NCBI GenBank assembly: GCA_024235855.1
Contig: JACKLN010000004.1
Span: 124,001-188,000, forward strand
DNA from: Burkholderiaceae bacterium
Lineage (GTDB): Bacteria; Pseudomonadota; Gammaproteobacteria; Burkholderiales; Burkholderiaceae_C
Length of the DNA stretch: 64,000 bases
Reading direction: 5' to 3'
Part shown: piece by piece, positions 1 to 7,834 of the stretch
Numbering within the stretch: position 1 is the first letter of the stretch
Layout: each line of letters starts with the position of its first letter
The notes under the pieces: model-generated
The model's database searches: none
The model's input: only the letters and a program-made list of their open reading frames with translations
What the model was told of the DNA's origin: nothing
Made by a program: the position numbers and the translations under genes

Positions 1-2
1 TC

Positions 3-629
3 GCCGATGCCGTGATCGCCGACCCGGACCTGCACCTGGTGGCCGCGGTGGCCTCCGGCACCGCCGGCCGCGCGCTGCTCGACGCCGAGACCGTGGATGT
101 GCTGCTCGTCGACCTCGGCCTGCCCGACATGGACGGCACCGACCTGATCCGCCATGCCGTGGCCCGCCACCCGGGCTGCGACTGCCTGGTGGTGACGATG
201 TTCGCCGACGACGCGCACGTGATGGCCAGCCTGGAAGCCGGCGCCACCGGCTACCTGCTCAAGGACGCGCGCAATGACCGCATCGCCGCGGCGGTGCACG
301 AGGTGCAGGCCGGCGGCTCGCCGATCAGCCCCAGCATCGCGCGCCGCGTCCTGGCGCGCATGCGCGGTGCGCCGGCGCCTTCGGTACCTGCCGCGGCCGC
401 TCCGGTACCCGGCACACCGGCGGCCACACCGACCGAATCCCCGCTGTCGCAGCGTGAGACCGAGATCCTGCAGTACATCGCCAAGGGCTTCAGCTTCGAC
501 ACCGTGGGCGAGGTGCTGGGCATCTCGCCGCACACCGTGGTCACGCACGTGAAGAAGATCTACCGCAAGCTGGCCGTGCACTCGCGGGGGGAGGCGGTCT
601 ATGAGGCCAGCCAGATGGGCCTGCTCTAG
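3..629 (+). CDS. LuxR-family response regulator, 5' end outside window
   Basis: Two-component response regulator that would bind DNA when phosphorylated by the kinase encoded next. The reading frame is open to the window edge, so the N-terminal acidic pair of the receiver domain is missing. What remains shows the phospho-acceptor region (VDLGLPDMDG), the receiver Thr and Lys motifs (VVTMF, LLKDA), an Ala/Pro-rich linker and a C-terminal LuxR/NarL helix-turn-helix (QRETEILQYIAKGFS to TVVTHVKKIYRKL). The first in-frame start inside the window is a GTG at 12, but it falls inside the receiver domain and is not the true start. The gene overlaps the kinase by 29 bases, so the two are translationally coupled. 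Target genes are unknown. Confidence 0.9.
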   Translation, partial: ADAVIADPDLHLVAAVASGTAGRALLDAETVDVLLVDLGLPDMDGTDLIRHAVARHPGCDCLVVTMFADDAHVMASLEAGATGYLLKDARNDRIAAAVHEVQAGGSPISPSIARRVLARMRGAPAPSVPAAAAPVPGTPAATPTESPLSQRETEILQYIAKGFSFDTVGEVLGISPHTVVTHVKKIYRKLAVHSRGEAVYEASQMGLL

Positions 630-2433
630 CCGGCTCGTCGGGGCCCTGGTCCTGTGGGTCGCGGCCTGCTGGGCCGGGGCGGCCCATGCCGTCGTGGTGG
701 CGCCCACGCAGGCCGCCATCCTGGTCTCCGACCAGGCCGACGCACCGGCCGCCGACGACCCGCGCTGGCGGCCCGTGACCCCCACGCACGTGGAGCGCAC
801 GGCCGTGGCCTGGTACCGCGTGCACTTCGACACCGAGGCCACGGGCCCGTCGACCATGCTCTACCTGCCGTTCCTCTACGGCGGCGGGCGCATCAGCGTC
901 AACGGCGTGCCGGTGGCCGAGGTGACCACGACGTCCGAGGCACTCTACGTGCGCTGGGAGCGCCCGGTGCTGCTGCCGCTGCCGCAAGGCGCGCTGCGGC
1001 CGCGCGACAACGTGCTGCTGATCCGCGCCCCCGCCGCCCACAACAGCCCGACGGTGATCCTCTCGCGGCTGCAGATCGGCCCGCAGGCCGACCTGCAGCC
1101 GGTGTTCGACCGCCGCCTGTTCGTCACCCGCACGCTGCCGGTGGTCACCGTCGTCACCGGGCTGGTCGTCGGTGCGCTGGTGCTGCTGATCTGGGCGCGC
1201 CGGCGGCAGGAGGTGCTGTACGGCCTGTTCGGCCTGGCGTCGATCTTCTGGGCGCTGCGCACCACCACCTTCGTCTTCGACACCCTGCCGCCGGCGGCCT
1301 GGAGCCTGTGGCGCCTGCAGTACTTCGTCAGCACCGGCGGCTTCATCGTCGTGATGGCGCTGTTCACGCTGGCCCTGGCCGGCTGGTCGCGGCCCTGGAT
1401 CACGCGCACGCTGTTCGGCTACTGGGCCCTGGGGCCGCTGTTCTACGTGGTGGGTGGCCACATCTTCACCGCGCGCTGGTGGGTCGCAGGGCTGATCCCC
1501 GTGGGGCTGGGGCTGGCCGGCGTGGCGCTGGCGGCGGCCTGGCGGCGGCGCAGCGCGCCCACGCTGGCAATCGCCACCGCGCTGGCGATCGCGGTGCTGG
1601 CCGGGCTGCACGACTACCTCGTGGCCAGCAGTTCGCCGTGGCTGCGCGCCCTGCTGCCGGACTGGACCGGGCAGCGCTACTTCCTGCTGCACCACGCGGC
1701 CAACCTGCTGCTGGTCGTGATGGGCGTGCTGCTGGCCACGCGCTTCGTGCGCACGCTGGGCGAGGTGGAGGCCGCCAACCGCACGCTGGAGGCGCGCGTG
1801 CAGCAGCGCGAGCGCGAGATCGCCGCCAGCTACGAACGCATCGCACAGATGCAGCGCGAGCAGGCGGTGCAGGGCGAGCGCCAGCGCATGGTGCAGGACC
1901 TGCACGACGGCCTGGGCTCGCAGCTGTTCAGCTCGCTGATGCGCGCCGAGCGCGGGGCGCTGGACAGCGACGCCACGGTGCACACGCTGCGTGGCGCCAT
2001 CGACGAGATGCGCATCGCCATCGAGGCGCTGGCGCCCGAGGACAGCGACTTCCGCACCGCGTTCGGCAACTTCCGCTTCCGCTGGGACCAGCGGCTGCGA
2101 GACGCCGGCCTGGCGCCGACCTGGGAGGTGGACCTGCCCGACCAGGTGCTGGCCCTGCCGCCTGAGCGCGCACTGCAGCTGCTGCGCGTGGCGCAGGAGG
2201 CGCTGACCAACGTGCTCAAGCACGCGAAGGCCACGCAGGTGCGCATTGCGCTGCGCCTGCACGACGGGCAGCTGCAGCTCGACGTCGTGGACAACGGCCG
2301 CGGCGCCGCCGGCGCCAACCCCGGTGGACGCGGGCTGTCGAACATGCGCACGCGGGCCGCTCGGCTGGGCGGCCAGCTGGCCGTGGCATTCAACGCCGAG
2401 GGAGCCACGGTCGCGCTGAAGATGCCGGCCTGA
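601..2433 (+). CDS. Sensor histidine kinase, 7TM-DISM type with HisKA_3
   Basis: Membrane histidine kinase of 610 residues. It begins with a signal peptide (about residues 1-30), followed by an extracytoplasmic beta-rich domain (about 35-175), a block of roughly seven hydrophobic helices (about 178-385), a short coiled coil rich in Glu/Arg/Gln, a HisKA_3 dimerisation box (DLHDGLGSQ, His435) and a HATPase_c domain (N box EALTNVLKHAK, G boxes DNGRGA and GRGLSNM). This layout is typical of NarL-partner kinases with 7TMR-DISM sensing modules that respond to small ligands. The ATG at 601 lies inside the regulator's coding region, which fixes the pairing with that gene. The signal sensed cannot be read from sequence. 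Confidence 0.9.
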   Translation: MRPARWACSSRLVGALVLWVAACWAGAAHAVVVAPTQAAILVSDQADAPAADDPRWRPVTPTHVERTAVAWYRVHFDTEATGPSTMLYLPFLYGGGRISVNGVPVAEVTTTSEALYVRWERPVLLPLPQGALRPRDNVLLIRAPAAHNSPTVILSRLQIGPQADLQPVFDRRLFVTRTLPVVTVVTGLVVGALVLLIWARRRQEVLYGLFGLASIFWALRTTTFVFDTLPPAAWSLWRLQYFVSTGGFIVVMALFTLALAGWSRPWITRTLFGYWALGPLFYVVGGHIFTARWWVAGLIPVGLGLAGVALAAAWRRRSAPTLAIATALAIAVLAGLHDYLVASSSPWLRALLPDWTGQRYFLLHHAANLLLVVMGVLLATRFVRTLGEVEAANRTLEARVQQREREIAASYERIAQMQREQAVQGERQRMVQDLHDGLGSQLFSSLMRAERGALDSDATVHTLRGAIDEMRIAIEALAPEDSDFRTAFGNFRFRWDQRLRDAGLAPTWEVDLPDQVLALPPERALQLLRVAQEALTNVLKHAKATQVRIALRLHDGQLQLDVVDNGRGAAGANPGGRGLSNMRTRAARLGGQLAVAFNAEGATVALKMPA

Positions 2434-2468
2434 GGCGAAACGAGCGCGCGAGCCGATACGATCGCCCG

Positions 2469-3407
2469 ATGCATGCACCAGCCGACGTCCCGCTCGAACT
2501 CCAGCCCCGCGATCTGGAACCCTACCGCCGCGGCAACACCGGCATCGACTGGGTGCACCGCTTCGACAGCGGCCAGCCCGGCCCGCACGTGCTGGTCAAC
2601 GCGCTGACGCACGGCAACGAGTTCTGCGGCATGGTGGCAGCGACCCACCTGCTGGACGAAGGCATCCGCCCGCGGGTGGGCAAGCTGACGGTGAGTTTCG
2701 CCAACGTCGAGGCCTACCAGAGCTTCGACCCGGCGCGGCCGTTCGACAGCCGGCAGCTGGTGCACAACATGAACCGGATCTGGTCCGAAGCGTGGCTCGA
2801 CGGCGACGAGCACAGCCCGGAACTGCGGCGCGCGCGCGAGCTGCGCCCAGTGGTGGCCGCGGCCGATCACATCCTCGACCTCCACTCCACGTCGCAGGAC
2901 GTGCAGCCGTTCTGGGTCTACCCAGCCTACGCCCGCAACGGCGCGGCCGCGCGCACCATCGGCCGGCCGGCGGTGCACCTGGTGATGCCGCAGGGCCTGG
3001 GTTCGGGCACGCCGCTGATCCAGCACGGTGCCCACGGCACCGACGCCCACCACGGCGTGGCCCTGGTGGCCGAATGCGGCCAGCACTTCCGGCGCGAGAC
3101 CGGTGAGCTGGCGGTGCAGGTGACGCTGGACTTCCTGGCCCACTTCGGCCTCATAGAGCGCGAATGGTCGGCCGTGCAGGCACCGACCCGGCGGTTCGAA
3201 CTGCTGCAGACCTGGGTCGTACAGGACCCGTCGTTCCACTTCGTGCGGCCGCTGGTGGGCTTCGAGACCTTCGACGAGGGCGCGCTCATCGCCACCGACG
3301 GCGAACGCGAGGTTCGCGCCCCGTGCAGCGATTGCACCGTGCTGATGCCCACGCGCGAGCCCATCGTCGGCCGCGAAGGCGTCTACCTGGCGCGGCCGAT
3401 CGACTGA
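2469..3407 (+). CDS. Succinylglutamate desuccinylase/aspartoacylase-family zinc hydrolase
   Basis: Predicted M14-like zinc amide hydrolase of 312 residues. The zinc site is visible as THGNE (His48, Glu51) and a later DLHST (His139); an HNMNR stretch (about 100-103) matches the substrate-carboxylate-binding Asn-Arg of aspartoacylase and AstE. A catalytic Glu probably sits in LVAECGQH. Family members remove acyl groups from N-acyl amino acids. No arginine-succinyltransferase (ast) genes are nearby, so an AstE role is not supported and the substrate is open. It lies 35 bases after the kinase gene on the same strand and may be read with it, although its function does not suggest signalling. Confidence 0.8.
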   Translation: MHAPADVPLELQPRDLEPYRRGNTGIDWVHRFDSGQPGPHVLVNALTHGNEFCGMVAATHLLDEGIRPRVGKLTVSFANVEAYQSFDPARPFDSRQLVHNMNRIWSEAWLDGDEHSPELRRARELRPVVAAADHILDLHSTSQDVQPFWVYPAYARNGAAARTIGRPAVHLVMPQGLGSGTPLIQHGAHGTDAHHGVALVAECGQHFRRETGELAVQVTLDFLAHFGLIEREWSAVQAPTRRFELLQTWVVQDPSFHFVRPLVGFETFDEGALIATDGEREVRAPCSDCTVLMPTREPIVGREGVYLARPID

Positions 3408-3417
3408 GCGGCAGACC

Positions 3418-3912
3418 TCACATCTCCAGGTCGATCTGGATCGCTTCGATGCCGGCCTTGGCGCAGGCATCGTCGGCATCGCCCCCGGGCGCGCCCGAGA
3501 CGCCGATGGCGCCATACAGCGTGCCGCCGGCCTGGATCATCATCCCGCCGCCGAACGCGGTGACGCGGTCGACGCTGCGCAGGCCGGACTGCGGCATGCC
3601 CGGCCCGGTGACCTTGGTCAGTTCCGTGGTGTCGGTCTTGAAAGTCAGCGCCGTCCAGGCCTTGTCGGTGGCCACACCGGGCGCGTGCGGGCCGGCGAAG
3701 CGGTCGCGCAGCATCACCAGCGGCAGGCCGGCGCGGTCGACCACCGCCACCGCGACCTGGTAGCCGGCCTTGCGGCAGGCCTCCAGCGCGGCCTTGGCCG
3801 CCTTCTGCGCCGCCTCGGGCGTCATCATGCGCACGCTGTAGGTGGCGTCCTGGGCCTGCGAAGGCGACGACAGGGCCATCAGCGTGGCAGCGGCAAGGGC
3901 GAGGATGCGCAT
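3418..3912 (-). CDS. Exported GlcG/HbpS-family protein (DUF336)
   Basis: Small exported protein of 164 residues with a clear signal peptide (MRILALAAATLMALSSPSQA) followed by a single GlcG/HbpS domain; the hallmark glycine-rich stretches VTAFGGGMMI and GAIGVSGAPGGDAD are present. HbpS of Streptomyces binds haem, while GlcG proteins have no settled function. An in-frame ATG further upstream would add about 34 residues, but the shorter start is preferred because it exposes the signal peptide. It is transcribed away from the AhpD-like gene at 4007, and the two share an intergenic region with a perfect inverted repeat, suggesting common control. Confidence 0.8.
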   Translation of the reverse strand: MRILALAAATLMALSSPSQAQDATYSVRMMTPEAAQKAAKAALEACRKAGYQVAVAVVDRAGLPLVMLRDRFAGPHAPGVATDKAWTALTFKTDTTELTKVTGPGMPQSGLRSVDRVTAFGGGMMIQAGGTLYGAIGVSGAPGGDADDACAKAGIEAIQIDLEM

Positions 3913-3966
3913 CGTGGGTCTCCTGGATTGACGTGGCGCAAACCGCAACGGCCGCACCCCGGGTTG

Positions 3967-3988
3967 AATATCAGTCGAAGCTGATATT
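3967..3988. promoter_or_regulatory. Perfect 8+8 bp inverted repeat, probable operator
   Basis: AATATCAG and CTGATATT form a perfect inverted repeat around a 6-base spacer, AT-rich in a very G+C-rich setting, between two divergent genes and 18 bases before the ATG at 4007. The shape is that of a dimeric repressor or activator site. No regulator gene is adjacent, so the protein that binds it is unknown. Confidence 0.5.
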
Positions 3989-4006
3989 TTGGAGTGTGAC
4001 ACACGC

Positions 4007-4387
4007 ATGGACAAGGTCTACAAGGAAATCACCGCGGGCGTCTCGCGGTCGCTCGTGAAGCTGCGCGCCGACATCCCCGAGACCACGCGCGGTTTCTCGG
4101 CGCTGGCGCAGGCGGCCACCAAACCCGGCGCGCTGGACACCAAGACCAAGGAACTGATCGCGATGGCGTTGTCGGTGGCCGCGCGCTGCGACCCCTGCCT
4201 GGGCTTCCACGCCGACGCGCTGGTCAAGGCCGGCTGCACGCGCGCCGAGTTCGAGGAGATGCTCGGCATGTGCGTTTACATGGGCGGCGGACCGGCGCTG
4301 ATGTACGCCGCCCACGCGCTGGACGCCTACGAGGAATACGGCGGTCAGTCTGCCGAGGCCGCCGCCGCGGCCCGCGCCGCTACTTGA
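4007..4387 (+). CDS. Carboxymuconolactone decarboxylase/AhpD-family protein
   Basis: A 126-residue all-helical protein of the CMD/AhpD family. The family signature is visible as KELIAMALSVAARCDPCLGFH: a Glu, then a CxxC pair and a His three residues later, the redox and proton-relay set of alkylhydroperoxidase AhpD. This points to peroxide-linked thiol chemistry rather than true decarboxylation. I use the ATG at 4007, with GGAG 12 bases upstream; an in-frame TTG at 3989 would add six residues but overlaps the inverted repeat. Its 3' end overlaps the convergent cysE gene by 8 bases. Confidence 0.82.
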   Translation: MDKVYKEITAGVSRSLVKLRADIPETTRGFSALAQAATKPGALDTKTKELIAMALSVAARCDPCLGFHADALVKAGCTRAEFEEMLGMCVYMGGGPALMYAAHALDAYEEYGGQSAEAAAAARAAT

Positions 4388-5159
4388 CGAGCCGGTTCAG
4401 CCGCTCGGCGTCGAAGGTCTCGGTGGTGTGCGCGTCCTGCGGCACGCAGTCGCCGGCCGGCAGTTCGCGCGAACGCGCCGAGAGCTTCTCGATCGCCGCC
4501 CACAGCAGCGCGATCTGGTGCTCGTGGCCGGAGGCGTTGTCGATCAGGCCCTTCATGGCCTGCGCCACCGGGTCGTCGCCCTGGGTGACACCGTAGGCCG
4601 AGAAGCCCATCTTCGCCGCCGCCGCCTCACGCTGTGCGTCAAGATCGGCCTGGATCACGCGCGCCGGGTTGCCCACGGCGGTGGCACCCGGCGGCACCGG
4701 CTTGACGACCACGGCGTTGGAGCCCACGCGCGCACCATCGCCCACCGTGAAGCCGCCCAGCACCTGGGCGTTGGCACCGACGATCACCCCGCGGCCCAGC
4801 GTGGGGTGGCGCTTGGCACCCTTCTCCAGCGACGTGCCGCCCAGCGTGACGCCCTGGTAGATCGTGCACTCGTCGCCGATCTCGGCCGTCTCGCCCACCA
4901 CCACGCCCATGCCGTGGTCGATGAAGACGCGGCGGCCGATGGTGGCGCCGGGGTGGATCTCGATGCCGGTGAAGAAGCGCGCCAGGTGCGAGATGAAGCG
5001 GCCCAGCCAGCGCCAGCCGCGCCGCCAGGCGGCGTTCGCCCAGCGGTGCATGACCAGCGCGTGCAGGCCGGGATAACAGGTCAGCACCTCCCAGCGCGAG
5101 CGCGCAGCGGGATCCCGCTCGAGGATGCAGGCGATGTCGTCTCGGAGGTGCTGGAACAT
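4380..5159 (-). CDS. cysE: Serine O-acetyltransferase
   Basis: Transfers acetyl from acetyl-CoA to L-serine, the first step of cysteine synthesis. The 259-residue protein has the helical N-terminal domain followed by left-handed beta-helix hexapeptide repeats (IEIHPGATIGRRVFIDHG, then GVVVGETAEIG and GVIVGANAQVLGGF) ending in the conserved NPARVI. The length suits the SAT family, with a somewhat long C-terminal tail. I use MFQHLRDDI as the start; upstream in-frame codons would add 24 atypical residues. The next gene on the strand, trmJ, lies 22 bases upstream, a pairing common in Burkholderiales, so co-transcription is likely. Confidence 0.95.
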   Translation of the reverse strand: MFQHLRDDIACILERDPAARSRWEVLTCYPGLHALVMHRWANAAWRRGWRWLGRFISHLARFFTGIEIHPGATIGRRVFIDHGMGVVVGETAEIGDECTIYQGVTLGGTSLEKGAKRHPTLGRGVIVGANAQVLGGFTVGDGARVGSNAVVVKPVPPGATAVGNPARVIQADLDAQREAAAAKMGFSAYGVTQGDDPVAQAMKGLIDNASGHEHQIALLWAAIEKLSARSRELPAGDCVPQDAHTTETFDAERLNRLVK

Positions 5160-5181
5160 GGCTAGGCCAGTGTAGCGACGC

Positions 5182-5988
5182 TCAGCGATCCTTGCTGGCG
5201 GCGCTGTCGTTGCTGCTGACGCGCGCCGCACCCTCCACCGCCCGCGCGATGCCGCGCAGGATGTGCAGTTCCTCCTCGCGCAGTTCGGCCCGGTTGAGCA
5301 GTTGCTGCAGGCGCGGCATCAGCTTCTTCGGCGCCGCCGGGTCCAGGAAGCCGATGCGTTCCAGCACCGCCTGCCAGTGCGCCAGCGCGCCGTCGACGGC
5401 ACGCATGTCGGCCACGGCCGGCGGCGCGGTGCGTGGCGCGACCGGGAACGACCCGAGCGCCTGCCGCCACTCGTAGGCGATCAATTGCACCGCCTGCGCC
5501 AGGTTCAGCGAGCCGTAGTCCGGCGCGGTGGGGATGCTCAGGCAGCCGTGGCAGCGCCAGACGTCGGCATTCGCCATCCCGTGCCGTTCGCCGCCGAACA
5601 CGAAGGCCACGCGGCCGCCTTCGGTGGCCAGCCGCGGTGCCAGCGCGGCGAAGTGGTCCCGCGGCGCGAACGTCGGCGGTCCGAAGTCGCGCGGCGTCAT
5701 CGCGGTGGCCAGCGCGTGCGTGATGCCGTCCAGCGCGTCCGACAGCGTGGGCACGACGCGGGCGCGCGTGAGCACGTCGGCCGCGCCGCTGGCGAAGGCC
5801 ACGGCGTCCTCGTGCGACAGCACGTCGGCAAAGCGCGGCGCCACCAGCACCAGGTCGCCGAAGCCCATGACCTTGATCGCGCGCGCGGCGGCGCCCACGT
5901 TGCCGGCGTGGCTCGTGTGCATCAGCACGAATCGGGGGCCGTGGGAATCGCGCACGCTCGCTAGAATCAGGGTTTCCGCGGAGCACAT
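5182..5988 (-). CDS. trmJ: tRNA (cytidine/uridine-32-2'-O)-methyltransferase TrmJ
   Basis: SPOUT-class RNA 2'-O-methyltransferase that would modify position 32 in tRNA anticodon loops using S-adenosylmethionine. The 268-residue protein shows TSHAGNVGAAARAIKVMGF near the N-terminus, the family's RNA/AdoMet motif, then GGERHGM and the trefoil-knot segment SIPTAPDYGSLNLAQAVQ. The ATG at 5988 is chosen because the core begins about 16 residues later. It is divergent from suhB with 65 bases between the starts, and is followed on its own strand by cysE. Confidence 0.93.
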   Translation of the reverse strand: MCSAETLILASVRDSHGPRFVLMHTSHAGNVGAAARAIKVMGFGDLVLVAPRFADVLSHEDAVAFASGAADVLTRARVVPTLSDALDGITHALATAMTPRDFGPPTFAPRDHFAALAPRLATEGGRVAFVFGGERHGMANADVWRCHGCLSIPTAPDYGSLNLAQAVQLIAYEWRQALGSFPVAPRTAPPAVADMRAVDGALAHWQAVLERIGFLDPAAPKKLMPRLQQLLNRAELREEELHILRGIARAVEGAARVSSNDSAASKDR

Positions 5989-6053
5989 TGTCGCTGCGCG
6001 CGCTCTTTTCCCCCGCCGCCGCCCACCTCGTTCCTCCGGTTCACAGGACACCC

Positions 6054-7046
6054 ATGTCGCAATCGCTGCACCCCATGCTCAACATCGCCATCAAGGCCGC
6101 GCGTGCCGCGGGGGCGATCATCAACCGGGGCGCGCTGGACCTGGACGTGCTGAAGGTGGGCCGCAAGGGCCCCAACGACTTCGTCTCCGACGTCGACCGC
6201 GCGGCCGAGCAGGCCATCATCGACATCCTGCTCGAGGCTTTTCCCAGCCACGGCATCCTGGCCGAGGAAACCGGCCGCGAGCGCGGCAACAAGCACAGCG
6301 AGTTCCTGTGGATCATCGATCCGCTGGACGGCACCACCAACTTCCTGCACGGCTTCCCGGTCTACGCGGTGAGCATCGCGCTGCAGCACCGCGGCGTGAC
6401 GCAGCAGGCGGTGGTCTACGACCCCACCCGCAACGACCTCTTCTACGCCAGCCGCGGCCGCGGCGCCTTCCTCAACGACCGCCGACTGCGCGTGTCCAAG
6501 CGCACACGCCTGGGCGACGCCCTGGTGGGCACCGGCTTCCCGTTCCGCAAGGGCGACAACTTCAAGCGCTACGTGAAGATGTTCGAGGAGGTCATGCAGG
6601 CCTGCGCCGGCCTGCGCCGCCCGGGTGCCGCGGCGCTGGACCTGTGCTACGTGGCCGCCGGGTACTACGACGGCTTCTTCGAGATGGGCCTGAGCCCCTG
6701 GGATGCGGCCGCCGGCGCGCTGATCATCACCGAGGCCGGCGGCCTGGTGGGCAACTTCACCGGCGAATCCGACTACCTCTACCAGCGCGAGCTGGTGGCC
6801 GGCAATCCGAAGGTCTACGGCCAGCTGGTGAAGATCCTGGCGCCCTACACGCGCGTGCTGGCGGAACCGGAAGGCCCGATCGCCACCGCGGCGGCGGCGC
6901 TGGCGGCCGCGCCGGCGGCCGATGCCGCCACGCAGGCCTTCGTCGATGCCGCTGCTGCCGGCGCACCGGCCCCGGCGCCTGCTGCGCGCAAGACCGTGCG
7001 CATCCGCAAGGCGGACGTGGCGCCGGACGACGCGGCGCCGTTCTGA
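6054..7046 (+). CDS. suhB: Inositol monophosphatase family protein SuhB
   Basis: Magnesium-dependent, lithium-sensitive phosphatase of the inositol monophosphatase family. Motif 1 (IIDPLDGTTNFLHG) and motif 2 (PWDAAAGALIITEAGG) are intact, as is the metal-binding LAEETG. In gammaproteobacteria SuhB also joins the rRNA antitermination complex with NusA/NusB; whether that holds here is inference. At 330 residues it is longer than E. coli SuhB (267) because of an Ala-rich, low-complexity C-terminal tail of about 60 residues. I choose MSQSLHPMLN as the start. Its stop codon is directly next to the stop of the convergent gene, with no base between them. Confidence 0.93.
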   Translation: MSQSLHPMLNIAIKAARAAGAIINRGALDLDVLKVGRKGPNDFVSDVDRAAEQAIIDILLEAFPSHGILAEETGRERGNKHSEFLWIIDPLDGTTNFLHGFPVYAVSIALQHRGVTQQAVVYDPTRNDLFYASRGRGAFLNDRRLRVSKRTRLGDALVGTGFPFRKGDNFKRYVKMFEEVMQACAGLRRPGAAALDLCYVAAGYYDGFFEMGLSPWDAAAGALIITEAGGLVGNFTGESDYLYQRELVAGNPKVYGQLVKILAPYTRVLAEPEGPIATAAAALAAAPAADAATQAFVDAAAAGAPAPAPAARKTVRIRKADVAPDDAAPF

Positions 7047-7796
7047 CTACGCCGCCGGGCCCAGGTCCGGCTGCGCGTCGTCGTCCAGCGGCGGCTCGGC
7101 GGTGGCCCGCGCCAGCGCCATCCAGGTGATGAAGGGCAGGCGCATGGCGCGCTTCGGCGCCGGGCGCAGCACCTCGAGTTCCGCCGCATCGGCCTCCCCG
7201 TGCGCCAGCATGACGCCATACTCGGCCGGGATCTCCTCGGCCGTGCCGATGCCGGCCTGCAGCACGTACCAGCACTGGCTGGCGATGGCGCGGTAGGCCT
7301 CGCGCTTGGGCGCCTTGCGCAGGTCGCTCAGCAGGTCGGCCCGGCGCACCTTGATTTCGTGCACCACGGGTTCGACGTAGTCCTCCACCGTGGTGTGGCG
7401 GATCGAGAAGACGTCGGGCATGGCCATCGCCCAGCCAGCGCGTTCTTCGGCCGTGCCCGCGGGCGGCGGCGCGCGCAGCGACAACCCGCGCCAGACCACG
7501 CGCCCGCTGCGCTGCATCTCGCGCGCCACGCGGCCCACCAGCGCCTCGTGGTGGTCGCGGGCGCGGCGGTTGCGCTGCACGGCCGCGGCGATCACCGCCA
7601 GGCCGGCGTCAGTGAGGCGCAGCGTCTCGCGGCCGGCGTCGTCGTGGCTGCGCTGCAGCGCGCCGGCCAGCAACAGCTCGGCCTCCACCACGTCGTGGCA
7701 GGGCCAGCCGGCGGAGCGCCACAGCGCGCGCAGGCGGCGTTCGTGCACCGCGCCCAGGCGGGGCGCGGGTGGCGTCGGTTCGGGCACGGCGGCCAT
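7047..7796 (-). CDS. Uncharacterised protein with PD-(D/E)XK nuclease-like motif
   Basis: A 249-residue protein I cannot name. Residues about 15-75 look like a winged-helix-type module (LRALWRSAGWPCHDVVEAELLL, then LRLTDAGLAVI). The second half carries MPDVF (Asp128), then VVHEIKVRRADLLSDLRK (Glu147, Lys149), spaced as in PD-(D/E)XK nucleases; the HEIKxxRADxxSDLR run resembles that of MmcB-type repair proteins. The C-terminus is hydrophilic with no membrane segment. A DNA-binding domain plus nuclease-fold core would suit a DNA repair or processing enzyme, but this is inference from motifs alone. It is convergent with suhB and divergent from yghU. Confidence 0.7.
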   Translation of the reverse strand: MAAVPEPTPPAPRLGAVHERRLRALWRSAGWPCHDVVEAELLLAGALQRSHDDAGRETLRLTDAGLAVIAAAVQRNRRARDHHEALVGRVAREMQRSGRVVWRGLSLRAPPPAGTAEERAGWAMAMPDVFSIRHTTVEDYVEPVVHEIKVRRADLLSDLRKAPKREAYRAIASQCWYVLQAGIGTAEEIPAEYGVMLAHGEADAAELEVLRPAPKRAMRLPFITWMALARATAEPPLDDDAQPDLGPAA

Positions 7797-7834
7797 GCCC
7801 TGCAGGTTAGCCGGCTTCGGCCCACAATGGCCCG

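Noticed and set aside
541..2478. Long antisense open frame opposite the histidine kinase, and many similar ones across the window
   Set aside because: High G+C makes stop codons rare in shadow frames; the translations are Arg/His/Gln/Ala-rich with no family motifs, while the other strand holds clear domains.
5962..5967. TAGAAT as a -10 box for suhB
   Set aside because: It lies inside the start of trmJ on the other strand and no -35 is seen 16-18 bases upstream.
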